DNA from: Chloroflexota bacterium
GTDB taxonomy: Bacteria > Chloroflexota > Anaerolineae > Anaerolineales > Villigracilaceae
Direction: 5' to 3'
Length of the DNA stretch: 64,000 nt
Assembly: GCA_029782225.1 (NCBI GenBank)
Contig: JAKOVF010000277.1
Coordinates: forward strand, 1 to 64,000
Shown here: positions 50,820 to 59,280 of the stretch, piece by piece
Position numbering within the stretch: the stretch's first letter is position 1
How the letters are laid out: every line of letters starts with the position of its first letter
Position numbers and translations under genes: made by a program
Notes under the pieces: generated by a model
What the model saw: the letters and a program-made list of their open reading frames with translations, nothing else
Told to the model about the DNA's origin: nothing
Databases searched by the model: none

Positions 50820-52753
50820 GCGAACTTCAACAAGCCTGGAGTTCCGTGTTGACTCAACTACAGATGGACATGCCGCGCGCCTCCTTCGAAACCTGGGTGC
50901 TGGGCACACAAGCCCTGGGATTGGAAAACGATGTACTGCTTGTTTCCACGCGCAATGCCTATGCTCGTGACTGGCTGGAGTCACGCCTGACCAGCACGGT
51001 ACAGCGATTACTGGTTGGGATTCTTAATCGTTCCGTCTCTGTGAAGTTCGTTGTCGGGGAAGAGTCACAGGAAGGGATGGAGATGGAAACCGAAGCGGAG
51101 GAAACGGACGAACCGGAATTAAACATTGAGCCGGTGCAATGGCTGGACTATGACCGCATCGTCCAGCCGCACAAGCAGGTCGTGGTGAAAGGATATTTGC
51201 GAAGACTGGGGATGGAGATCGGACCGAAGGCGGTCTGGTTGTATGTGGGTTTCCATCAAGCGGCGTGGAGGGTGCAGGATCAAAACAATCCATCCGGAAA
51301 ACCATTGCACAGCCATGAGGTGAAGCGTTTTAGCGCAATGAGCAACGGCGCCTTCTGGCGCTTATTGAAACACGCCGGCATTCAGGCACACCTTACCGGA
51401 CTCGTACAACGGGTCGATTCCCAGGATGCGCGTCGATTCCGGCGCGGACGGGACGGACGCCCGCATCGCGCGCCGATCCGCTACCAGGTTTTCATGACCC
51501 CGCGCCTGACACGCGCCGACGCCACTGCAGTTCATCTGCGATTGAAAGCGTTGATCGAAAAACATAACTCCATCACCAGCGCCTTGCAGGAAATGCTGGC
51601 GGTCGAGGATGTCATGGAACTGCTCGAACCTGTGAATGTAAAACTGCCTCATTCCCCGTTGAACACGGTGATGGATATGGCGAAGCTGGAAACAGGTGAA
51701 ACCTTTTCACCAGAGATCGAGCGTCTGGCGCAGGAACTGCATCGCAAGATCATCAACTGCCTGGGCGACATCCACATCCCGCATTATTTCATCACGGAAA
51801 CCATCCACCGCTACAACTTGACGCCTGCACAAGCCTGGTTGATCACGGTCGCGCGCGATATGGCTTTCATCAATACCCGCACCGGCGAACGCCGGGATAC
51901 GGTGACATTCAAGCGCGGATATCAGGAGATGGCGGAGTTGATCGGTTCAACACGTTACAAAACCGTGCAGGCCTGGCTCCAGCCGCATTGGTCCACGCAA
52001 CAACGCGGCGGGGACCTCTCCAGTTTTCTGCAGGAAATCGACCTGCCGGATTCAAAGACCTACGCCGACCTGCGCGTGGAGTCGATGCCGCGTGCCTTTC
52101 GGGTATTGCTGGACGAACCGCTGGACGCAGATGGGAGTAATAAGGTGGACGCAAATGGGAGTCATATGGCAGACGCAGATGGGAGTAATAGCTGGACGCA
52201 AATGGGAGCATTAGCAGACGCAAATGGGAGTCATATGGTGGACGCAAATGGGAGTGATTTAAACTCTTTTAAACACCCCTTAAACACCGACAAGAAAAAC
52301 ACTTCCACCACCCATCACGCGCAAAGCGCGAAAGCGGCGGAGGCGGTCGCTCCTGATTTTTGGGAGCTTGAACTTCTCCTTCAGCAGAATGATGTGCATC
52401 CCAAAGTCCAAAAGGAACTGCTCGAAGTCCAAGCCTCCGTGCATGCCTTTGTCTCGTGGGTGTTGTACGTTGCCAGCCCCGGGAGTGGGAATCTTTCCGA
52501 TCCATTGGGCTATGCACTCAGCCGCCTGCACGAACATCCCCTGCGTGAAGCACGCGGCGTATTCCGGCAATTCGCCGACCTGACGCCAAAGGAACTGCTG
52601 GCATTGATCGACTCCACCCCCACACGGGCGTATGAACTGCCCACGAAAATTGAACATCCCCTCGCGCACGCCTGGAAGAAGGCGATGGGTTCGGACAACC
52701 CAAGGCTGCCCATCGTGCGCGAAATCCTCTTTGGCGAAGGAGCCAGTGAATAA
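50816..52753 (+). CDS. replication initiator with DnaA-type N-terminal domain
   Basis: A 645-residue protein. Residues 1-82 match the DnaA N-terminal domain (QQAWSSVLTQLQMDMPRASFETWV, then ARDWLESRLTSTVQRLL), which recruits helicase in DnaA. Residues about 115-430 form the main body with DNA-binding-like basic stretches (RRFRRGRDGRPHRAPIRYQVF) and a helical part with MAELIGSTRYKTVQAWLQPHW, like the winged helix of plasmid Rep proteins. Residues 437-482 are encoded by six DNA iterons. No AAA+ ATPase domain is present. AGGAGG lies six bases before the ATG; a longer upstream frame is rejected. Confidence 0.8.
   Translation: MSELQQAWSSVLTQLQMDMPRASFETWVLGTQALGLENDVLLVSTRNAYARDWLESRLTSTVQRLLVGILNRSVSVKFVVGEESQEGMEMETEAEETDEPELNIEPVQWLDYDRIVQPHKQVVVKGYLRRLGMEIGPKAVWLYVGFHQAAWRVQDQNNPSGKPLHSHEVKRFSAMSNGAFWRLLKHAGIQAHLTGLVQRVDSQDARRFRRGRDGRPHRAPIRYQVFMTPRLTRADATAVHLRLKALIEKHNSITSALQEMLAVEDVMELLEPVNVKLPHSPLNTVMDMAKLETGETFSPEIERLAQELHRKIINCLGDIHIPHYFITETIHRYNLTPAQAWLITVARDMAFINTRTGERRDTVTFKRGYQEMAELIGSTRYKTVQAWLQPHWSTQQRGGDLSSFLQEIDLPDSKTYADLRVESMPRAFRVLLDEPLDADGSNKVDANGSHMADADGSNSWTQMGALADANGSHMVDANGSDLNSFKHPLNTDKKNTSTTHHAQSAKAAEAVAPDFWELELLLQQNDVHPKVQKELLEVQASVHAFVSWVLYVASPGSGNLSDPLGYALSRLHEHPLREARGVFRQFADLTPKELLALIDSTPTRAYELPTKIEHPLAHAWKKAMGSDNPRLPIVREILFGEGASE
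52124..52262 (+). repeat. six iterons inside the initiator gene, probable origin
   Basis: GACGCARATGGGAG units start at 52124, 52148, 52172, 52195, 52217 and 52241, spaced 24, 24, 23, 22 and 24 bases. The spacing breaks the reading frame at units 3-5 and restores it, so one unit reads differently in protein (SWTQMGALA against DANGSHMV) while the DNA stays the same. An AT-rich stretch (GATTTAAACTCTTTTAAACA) follows at 52256. Iterons plus an AT-rich region are the usual parts of a plasmid or phage origin. Confidence 0.8.
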
Positions 52754-52754
52754 C

Positions 52755-53882
52755 ATGCAACTACAGTTTCTGATCACCTCTGAACAACGCGCCTCCGGCG
52801 CCATGTTCATGGAGTCGTTGAATGACACGGTGCTGGCGTTTATCTATCCCACGGATGGCAGGCGCACCTTCCACACCTTCTTCTGTCCGCCCATGCGCAT
52901 CATTGCGCTCAGCGCGGATGGACAGGCGCTGTTCGATGAAGTCATCACCAAATGGCGCTGGGTAAAATTGCCCGTTTGTCGATACGTGATCGAGACCGGT
53001 CCGAAGGTGGATTATCGCCCCTATCTCCAGACTGTGTTGTCGGTTGCGCCGGACCTGCCGCAGCTGGGCTCAATGGATCCCAGCCTGCGCATGGACAGTT
53101 TATTGTTTGCATTGCTGGCGGAAGCCGTCGCCGACATCCGCCGCATCCGCGATGCCCATCGCGGTGAGGTGCGCCCCGAAATCCAACGACACCGGTTCGA
53201 AGCCTGGGAACGCGGGCAGATCGTGAGTTCCGCCGGGTTCATCCTGGATTTTTCGCGGGCGTGGAATCTGCCGGATGGCGCGGTGAAGTTATCCTACTCC
53301 GTCCTGAAAGCCGAGGAGCCTTATCTCGACGAGATCGTGGCGGCTTCCGTTGCCGGCATCCCCTGGCGGCACGAATTTCCCAATCACTGTATGCGTTGCG
53401 GCAAGTCCGCTTCCTGGCGACCGATCCTAACCCCTGCCCCGAATGCCCCGGTGGAAATCCTGTGGCGCTACCAGCGACCGGAGAACGCCATCCCGATCTG
53501 CCATCACTGCACCGAGACCATGAACCTCCTGCGGGATGAGTCGTTGCAGCTTGATCTGGTCTGGGGACTTTGGGGACCGCGCTTCGAAGCCTTCTGGGGA
53601 TGGCATCGCGCTAGGAAAAACAACCGTTTACCGAGAAATTGGGACATGTACGCCCATCCGCTTTGGCCGGCAGACTTTGGCGGAGAGAATTGGGAAACCG
53701 GCAGTGGCGCTTTGAGATTTGCCGAACCGCGACCGCCGCATAAGGTCATCCGGGATGAGCAACACATGCAAGCCTTGCGCCGTGGGTTGTACAGCAAAAA
53801 GTTTCGCGGGCGACAGCCAGGCGAGACCCCCTTGCAAAAGTTATTAGACTTCCGGCTCGAAATTCCACAAGGAGAATCCTGA
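52755..53882 (+). CDS. element-encoded protein with a zinc-binding cluster
   Basis: A 375-residue protein, unrecognised. A zinc site is formed by CMRCGKS near residue 214 and CHHCTE near 253, an HNH-like or treble-clef spacing, but no clear catalytic His-Asn is seen. The N-terminal half is mixed alpha/beta (FLITSEQRASGAMFMESL), the rest rich in Trp, Arg and Pro (LWGPRFEAFWGWHRARKNN). It follows the initiator gene by one base and precedes the TadC-like gene with an overlap. A GTG nine bases upstream is an alternative start. Confidence 0.6.
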   Translation: MQLQFLITSEQRASGAMFMESLNDTVLAFIYPTDGRRTFHTFFCPPMRIIALSADGQALFDEVITKWRWVKLPVCRYVIETGPKVDYRPYLQTVLSVAPDLPQLGSMDPSLRMDSLLFALLAEAVADIRRIRDAHRGEVRPEIQRHRFEAWERGQIVSSAGFILDFSRAWNLPDGAVKLSYSVLKAEEPYLDEIVAASVAGIPWRHEFPNHCMRCGKSASWRPILTPAPNAPVEILWRYQRPENAIPICHHCTETMNLLRDESLQLDLVWGLWGPRFEAFWGWHRARKNNRLPRNWDMYAHPLWPADFGGENWETGSGALRFAEPRPPHKVIRDEQHMQALRRGLYSKKFRGRQPGETPLQKLLDFRLEIPQGES

Positions 53883-54763
53883 TGACTTTTTTTGCTTTCC
53901 TCGGCGCGCTGAGTTTGAGCGTGCTCGCATTTGAACTGCTGAACGTGTTCCAGAATGCCTTCAGCACCTTTGGCGGCAGCCGCCTGAGCCACTTTTCTTC
54001 CCAGCCCCAAGCCAAACGCCGTTCCACATGGGAGGCGTTATTGATCGCCATTCTGCCAGGTCGCTTCGATCCCGACTCGGCGAAGAACATGGGGGATGTG
54101 ATCAGCCTCTTGAGACGTGCCGGCTATCCCTACGACACCCCTGGTGAATTCTATGCCGCCGCGATCCGCGACTTCTCGACCTTCCTGCTCGTGGGCGGGA
54201 TGCTAGCGGGCGCTTTAGCTGCCATGAACATCATTGTTGCCGCGCCGGTGATCGCGATGATTTTTATTCTGCTTGGATTGCGCCGTCCGTATGTACGCTT
54301 GAAGACGCTTGCAAAGAAACGCGCCGAGTCACTGCGCAACAACATGCTGATCGGTCTGTCCGTATTGAGTTCGTTGCTTTCATCTGGCGTTGGGGTACAG
54401 GAGGCGTTGCGCCGCGCATCCACTGTAGGTGGACCGTTCTGTAATCTGCTTGGGTTACTCGTGGCGCGCATGGAGGTGGAGGACTTTACCAAAGCCATTG
54501 ATGTGACCCGCGCCCATCTGCCTGATCCCAAGGATGTGGAAGCGAATCTTTTCCTGCGTGACATCTATGACTTCTTCGCCAACAATCGCCCGGTGTTATC
54601 CAGTGTACAGGGCTTGCAGGAGTCGGTGCATCGTTCCGTAGTGGAGTCCACTGAAGAACGCGCTGCCCTGGTGCGCCAACGCGCCGGTTTGTTCGGGGTG
54701 ATGGCGGTGCTGGGTCTGGTATTGGCGATCATCGCGCCATTCATGGGGTCGGGGTTGATGTAA
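53882..54763 (+). CDS. tadC: TadC-like T2SS-F domain protein
   Basis: A 293-residue inner-membrane platform protein of Tad/type II secretion type. It has one N-terminal helix, then a central pair of helices (LVGGMLAGALAAMNIIVAAPVIAMIFILLGL), the GspF domain (ESLRNNMLIGLSVLSSLLSSGVGVQEALRRAS and FCNLLGLLVARMEVEDF), and a C-terminal helix (LFGVMAVLGLVLAIIAPF). A single TadB/C-like gene is seen; the TadA ATPase is not in the window. One-base overlap with both neighbours. Confidence 0.82.
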   Translation: MTFFAFLGALSLSVLAFELLNVFQNAFSTFGGSRLSHFSSQPQAKRRSTWEALLIAILPGRFDPDSAKNMGDVISLLRRAGYPYDTPGEFYAAAIRDFSTFLLVGGMLAGALAAMNIIVAAPVIAMIFILLGLRRPYVRLKTLAKKRAESLRNNMLIGLSVLSSLLSSGVGVQEALRRASTVGGPFCNLLGLLVARMEVEDFTKAIDVTRAHLPDPKDVEANLFLRDIYDFFANNRPVLSSVQGLQESVHRSVVESTEERAALVRQRAGLFGVMAVLGLVLAIIAPFMGSGLM

Positions 54764-56211
54764 TGCCAGGTTCTCGAACTCCGTATATTTATCATCCCTT
54801 CTGGCGTTCGCTTGCCTATTGGATCTTCGTTACGGCGGCTATGCTTGCCGCGTTTTTCATCGTCCGCAAATTGACTCTCTGCTGGACTCTGACTGCTCTG
54901 CCTGGCATTCCACCAGCGGAGTGTTCACTTCAGTATCAACCATCCTCAGACTTGTCGACATTGCCCGATCCAACAACCTCAAATGTCCTTGCTGTTGAAT
55001 TATCCGCACCGGAAATGGACTTGCCTCAATGGGATGGCGCCAGCAGAATCAACATTGCCTTCTTTGGCTTACGCGGCGACGATGGACAAGGGGAAGGCTG
55101 TCCGACCTGCACCGATACGATCATGGTCCTGACCGTGGACCCGGTCACGAAGACTGCCGGCATGTTGTCCATCCCGCGTGATATGTGGGTCAACATTCCA
55201 GGTGCAGGATATGGGCGCATCAACACCGCCTGGGCAATTGGCGAGAATGCCAAACTACCAGGCGGCGGTCCTGCACTGGCAATGCAGACCATTTCGCAGT
55301 TCATTGGCGTGCCCATTCATTACTATGTACAGGTGGATTTTGGGACGTTTGTGTCGTTCATCAATCTGATTGGCGGCATCGATGTGTATGTGGAAGAACG
55401 CATGGTGCTTGATCCGCTCGGCGAGGGACAGGATCATTTTGTGTTGAAGCCGGGAGATTATCGCCACCTGACCGGACCGCGCGCCCTGGCGTATGCGCGC
55501 TGCCGTCACGAGTCCCAAGGTTGTTCGGGCGGGGACGTGGGTCGTGCCAAACGCCAGCAACAGGTCATCCTGGCGATCCGTGACAAGGTACTGGAACCGG
55601 AAACCTTTGCCACATTGATTACCCAGGCGCCGCAGTTGTATGCAGAATTCTCATCCGGCATCCACACCAACCTGTCACTGGAGGATGCGATCCAACTGGC
55701 AGTGTTGGCGAAAGACATTCGGGTGGAGGACATCAAGAGAGGCGTGATCGATAACACGATGGCGATCCCAGCCGATACAACCATCAACGGTGTGCCGGCA
55801 AATGTTTTGCGTCCTGTTCCCGATCTGATCCGCATCCTGCGCGATGAAATCTTTGTCCCGGGTGGTCCGCTCAGTCCATTAGCGCAAGGTGATCCAGCAG
55901 CATTGATGCAGACTGATCAGGCGAGAATCCGAATCATCAACAACACCTATATTCCTGATCTTGAACAGCACACAGCCACGTACTTGAATGCCCAAGGTAT
56001 GCAAGTGGTGGAGTTTGGCGCACCGACCGGATATACCAGCCATACCAAAGTGATCCTGTATTCCTCCAAACTATATGCCTTGCGATACTTGAAGGATCTG
56101 TTTGGTTTGGAGAGTCCGCAAATCGTGATCCAGCCCGATCCAGCGTCCACGGTGGATATGGAGATTCGACTTGGTGAGGATTGGGTAGGCAGACTTCCGA
56201 GCGGGTATTAG
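54763..56211 (+). CDS. LytR-CpsA-Psr (LCP) family protein
   Basis: A 482-residue protein with one N-terminal helix (LAYWIFVTAAMLAAFFIV) and an extracellular LCP domain: NIAFFGLRGDDGQGEGCPTCTDTIMVLTVDP, SIPRDMWVNIPG, GRINTAWAIG and GPRALAYARCRHE, with the pyrophosphate-binding Arg and Asp residues. A C-terminal LytR_C-like domain follows (RIRIINNTYIPDLEQHTATYLNAQGMQVVEFG). LCP enzymes attach glycan polymers to peptidoglycan or proteins. Its place in a Tad operon suggests glycosylation or anchoring of pilus parts. Confidence 0.9.
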   Translation: MPGSRTPYIYHPFWRSLAYWIFVTAAMLAAFFIVRKLTLCWTLTALPGIPPAECSLQYQPSSDLSTLPDPTTSNVLAVELSAPEMDLPQWDGASRINIAFFGLRGDDGQGEGCPTCTDTIMVLTVDPVTKTAGMLSIPRDMWVNIPGAGYGRINTAWAIGENAKLPGGGPALAMQTISQFIGVPIHYYVQVDFGTFVSFINLIGGIDVYVEERMVLDPLGEGQDHFVLKPGDYRHLTGPRALAYARCRHESQGCSGGDVGRAKRQQQVILAIRDKVLEPETFATLITQAPQLYAEFSSGIHTNLSLEDAIQLAVLAKDIRVEDIKRGVIDNTMAIPADTTINGVPANVLRPVPDLIRILRDEIFVPGGPLSPLAQGDPAALMQTDQARIRIINNTYIPDLEQHTATYLNAQGMQVVEFGAPTGYTSHTKVILYSSKLYALRYLKDLFGLESPQIVIQPDPASTVDMEIRLGEDWVGRLPSGY

Positions 56212-56340
56212 TGGAAAATTCAATCACCTACATGTATGCGATACCCCTAAATAGACAGGATATATCCTCCCGCTGCTCAATCCTTATCCCTTACCCGTTT
56301 GGGTTGTCAAATTAATGTATAACACAGAACAAATGTCCGC

Positions 56341-56346
56341 TATAAT
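56341..56346 (+). promoter_or_regulatory. -10 box TATAAT of the DUF488 gene
   Basis: TATAAT ends 14 bases before the ATG at 56361. A clear -35 is not seen (TTGTCA at 56308 is too far). The AT-rich 150-base stretch before it marks the change from Tad genes to cargo. Confidence 0.5.
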
Positions 56347-56360
56347 GGTTATATATCGCT

Positions 56361-57242
56361 ATGTACTACCGAAGAAAAATCCTCCTTGCCTTGATCGAAG
56401 TTTTTGGCGGCAGTCTCCCAAGCACGGACTGTGAGAAACTTCTATTTAACTTCTGCCAGCAGACAGGCAAGAATCATTACGACTTTTTCCCCTACAAATT
56501 CGGACCGTTCAGTTTTCTCTCGTATTATGATAAGCGGAGAATGATTGATCTGGGGCTTCTCAAAAAAGCGGACGATTTCCAACTCAGCACAAAGCATTCA
56601 TACTTGAACGAACTCACGCCAGCGGACAAAACCGCCCTGTTGAAATTCAAATCGCAGATTGGCGATTTACGCGGGGATAAACTCGTCAAGAAAATCTATC
56701 GTGACTTTCCTCAATACACTTCCCGAAGCAAAATCGCGGGTAGACATTTCTCCGCAGACGAGATCAATCAACTTCAATTCGCATGGAACACAGACACTAA
56801 ACCTGGCGTATTCTCCATCGGCTACGAAGGCTTGACCATTGACTCGTTCCTGCACAAACTCATTGCCAACAACATCACCGTCGTCGTGGATGTTCGCAAC
56901 AACCCCCAATCCATGAAATATGGATTTTCCAAAAAGAGTTTCAAGCAATACATCGAAAGCGCAGGGATGAAATACATTCACATCCCCGAACTTGGAATTC
57001 CATCCTCCATGCGCAAGGGACTTGGCGAAAGCGTTTCCCATAAATCTTTATTCAAAACATATGAAACCAAACTTTTGCCGAACCACGAAACTGAAATCAA
57101 GCAACTGATTGACCTGACCAATCAAAGCGAGCGGATTGCCTTGGTGTGTTTTGAAGCCGACCATAATTTCTGCCACCGTCACACGTTGATCGAACATTTG
57201 CAAGAACATAAATCATTCAAGCGAGCCGTTATCCACTTATAA
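56361..57242 (+). CDS. DUF488-domain protein with N-terminal helical domain
   Basis: A 293-residue protein. Residues 1 to about 140 are helical (YRRKILLALIEVFGGSLPSTDCEKLLFNFCQQ, then YDFFPYKFGPFSF), similar in feel to SocA/DUF4065-type or winged-helix domains. Residues 150-293 form a DUF488 domain: SIGYEGLTIDSFL, VVVDVRNNPQSMKYGFSKKSF and LVCFEADHNFCHRHTLIEHL. DUF488 proteins are of unknown function and often lie in variable or defence-rich regions. The next gene starts 18 bases later and is probably its partner. Confidence 0.8.
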   Translation: MYYRRKILLALIEVFGGSLPSTDCEKLLFNFCQQTGKNHYDFFPYKFGPFSFLSYYDKRRMIDLGLLKKADDFQLSTKHSYLNELTPADKTALLKFKSQIGDLRGDKLVKKIYRDFPQYTSRSKIAGRHFSADEINQLQFAWNTDTKPGVFSIGYEGLTIDSFLHKLIANNITVVVDVRNNPQSMKYGFSKKSFKQYIESAGMKYIHIPELGIPSSMRKGLGESVSHKSLFKTYETKLLPNHETEIKQLIDLTNQSERIALVCFEADHNFCHRHTLIEHLQEHKSFKRAVIHL

Positions 57243-57260
57243 ACCCACAAGGGGGAACAA

Positions 57261-58106
57261 ATGACTTACCTTCCCGACGAACTCCCGAATGCCAGAGTAT
57301 TGATTACCGTAAAAACGTATCCTCTGCCGTCACGCAGTTACACGGAATTGGTTTGCACGGCGGGACTGTTGAACGGTGAAAAATGGATACGGATGTATCC
57401 AATCCCATTTCGATTTCTACAAGATGACCAAAAGAAATATCCAAAGTATTCATGGGTGAATATTAATCTAACGCGCAAGAAAGATGACTTTCGCCCCGAA
57501 AGTTACAGCCCAAAACTTGGCGTGGACGAGCCAATTAATGTTGGACAACACATTGGCACAGATAACGACTGGGCGGCGCGGAAAAGTTACGTTCTCAAAG
57601 AAGTCTTCACTTCAATGAACGAACTGATTACCCTCGCCAAAGACCCAAACCAAAGAAAATCTCTCGCCACCTTAAAACCTGCCCGTATCGTGGACTTTGT
57701 AATCGAAGAAGATGAACGTGAATGGAAACAGGAATGGCAAGATCAACTCAAGCAATTCAATATGTTTGAACTACCAACTCAACAAGGGCATAAGAAACTC
57801 GTCAAGAAATTGCCTTACAAATTTTCCTACCGCTTTTTCTCCGAAGGCGACAAGGAACCCCGCAAGATGATGATTGAAGATTGGGAAATCGGTATGCTGT
57901 TCTGGAATTGCTTACGCAATAATGACGGAGATGAACAAGCCGCATTGGTACAAGTGCGCCAAAGATATTTTGATGAATTTATAGAAAAAGATTTACACCT
58001 CTTTGTCGGCACAACCTTGAAATTTCATGCCATGTCAGCGCCGAACCCATTCGTGATTATCGGTGTGTTTTATCCGCCCAAATCAGATCAACTCCCCTTG
58101 CTATAA
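57261..58106 (+). CDS. partner protein of the DUF488 gene, unknown function
   Basis: A 281-residue soluble protein with GGGGGA upstream of the ATG. It opens with a beta-rich domain (RVLITVKTYPLPSRSYTELVCTAGLL, then GEKWIRMYPIPFRFL) and has a charged middle (EEDEREWKQEWQDQL). Its end is mixed (LFWNCLRNNDGDEQAALVQVRQRYFDE). I do not recognise a named family. Its fixed closeness to the DUF488 gene suggests a two-gene unit. Confidence 0.7.
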   Translation: MTYLPDELPNARVLITVKTYPLPSRSYTELVCTAGLLNGEKWIRMYPIPFRFLQDDQKKYPKYSWVNINLTRKKDDFRPESYSPKLGVDEPINVGQHIGTDNDWAARKSYVLKEVFTSMNELITLAKDPNQRKSLATLKPARIVDFVIEEDEREWKQEWQDQLKQFNMFELPTQQGHKKLVKKLPYKFSYRFFSEGDKEPRKMMIEDWEIGMLFWNCLRNNDGDEQAALVQVRQRYFDEFIEKDLHLFVGTTLKFHAMSAPNPFVIIGVFYPPKSDQLPLL

Positions 58107-58300
58107 TCTTTCCCATGTTTGGAAAACCATCTCGCACGTCAACCGATCATCCACCTTCTCTCCTAAGGTTGGATTAAAAAGCCATTTTCCAAGGCAATCG
58201 TTGTAATCAGAGGAAATTGCGACTATACTACGCCCGTAAGCACTAAACAAGGCATCAAACAATAACTACAATAGACATTTCTGGTTTCTCGGAATAAATA
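58107..58300. other. gene-free AT-rich gap
   Basis: About 190 bases between the DUF488 pair and the mevalonate-type operon. No ORF with a ribosome site, no clear hairpin. A promoter for the following operon probably lies here, but no good -35/-10 pair was found. Confidence 0.5.
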
Positions 58301-58747
58301 ATGCTAACGGACTTATACATAAATATCATTGCTGGGCTTATTGGAGCAGGTTTGATATACGTGCTTCAAAAAACGTATTTTTTTATTATGGAGAAGAGGG
58401 CACCATTATCTGGTACTTGGTATGTTACATACGAGAATCCAGAAATAAACGATGAATTCATCATCAAACAACGGGGGGAATCTGTTTCAGGGCAAATCAT
58501 AAGAAGACTACCATCGGATGAATCTAAGAGAAAATGGTTATTTGAAGGGCGTTTCAAAGAGCAAGTGTTTTTCGCATCTTTCTGGGCTAGTAACGAAGAT
58601 ACAATTGGATATGGGTGTTGGTTTTTATCGCGGGTTAATGAAGATTTATTTCGAGGATATATGCTGATTCCTACTCAATTACATTTAAGAACCTCCGACA
58701 TGGTTAAACCCGTAAAAATAGAACTGAGAAGATATAGATTTTCTTGA
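58301..58747 (+). CDS. membrane-anchored beta-rich protein 1
   Basis: A 148-residue protein. One N-terminal helix (LYINIIAGLIGAGLIYVLQKTYFFI) is followed by a beta domain that begins PLSGTWYVTYE, with IIKQRGESVSGQIIR and FEGRFKEQVFFASFWASNEDTIGYGCWFL, then FRGYMLIPTQL. The pattern is lipocalin- or small-barrel-like. The following gene has the same design, so they are paralogues in tandem. The layout of helix plus barrel resembles some anti-phage effectors (for example Cap15-type), but I cannot show homology. First gene of a six-gene AT-rich operon. Confidence 0.65.
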   Translation: MLTDLYINIIAGLIGAGLIYVLQKTYFFIMEKRAPLSGTWYVTYENPEINDEFIIKQRGESVSGQIIRRLPSDESKRKWLFEGRFKEQVFFASFWASNEDTIGYGCWFLSRVNEDLFRGYMLIPTQLHLRTSDMVKPVKIELRRYRFS

Positions 58748-58764
58748 AATTGAAAGGGAAACAG

Positions 58765-59280
58765 ATGGATAATATTATTTTAATAAGTTTGCTTTTTTTT
58801 CTAGTAGGTTTTCTGCTAGCCCTTGTTCTGCCATTGGGTAAAAAATATATCCAAAGACTAACAAATCGCGGTAATCTGTCTGGCACTTGGTATCAACTTA
58901 TTCCACCATCAGGAAATGAGCCCAAGAAAATGGATTTAATTGAATGTATTCATGAAGGCGATACACTAACAGGCAAGATTAAGAGACTCGAACCGCAAGA
59001 TCAAAGATTTAAATCATGGGAGTTTACAATAAAAGTGAGGCAGAATTTTGCCTTTGGTTTTTTCTGGGCAGATAATGTACGAGTAAATCCTGGAAGTTAT
59101 GGTACTCTTCAACTTAATATGCTAAATGAAACACACTTACAGGGATTTTACGTCAAATTAATCGCGGCTCCTATGTTACAAGAGGATACAAGGTTCAGTG
59201 AAGAGTTACATCGAACTCCTCTGCAATGGAAGCGGCAAATAATTTTAGATCAAGAAAGAAGAGCTGATGGAAAAGAATAA
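58765..59280 (+). CDS. membrane-anchored beta-rich protein 2
   Basis: A 171-residue protein with an N-terminal helix (LISLLFFLVGFLLALVLPLG) and a beta domain that begins NLSGTWYQLIPPSG, with GDTLTGKIKRLEPQD, FAFGFFWADNVRVNPGSYGTLQL and LQGFYVKLIAAPML. The order SGTWY ... G.I.R ... F.FW ... G.G ... L.G matches the previous protein. The ATG at 58765 has AAAGGGA upstream. It overlaps the next start by 14 bases. Function unknown. Confidence 0.65.
   Translation: MDNIILISLLFFLVGFLLALVLPLGKKYIQRLTNRGNLSGTWYQLIPPSGNEPKKMDLIECIHEGDTLTGKIKRLEPQDQRFKSWEFTIKVRQNFAFGFFWADNVRVNPGSYGTLQLNMLNETHLQGFYVKLIAAPMLQEDTRFSEELHRTPLQWKRQIILDQERRADGKE

Noticed and set aside
52124-52262. CRISPR array
   Set aside because: Repeats are 14-16 bases with 7-10-base variable parts, lie in a gene and have no cas genes nearby; they fit iterons.
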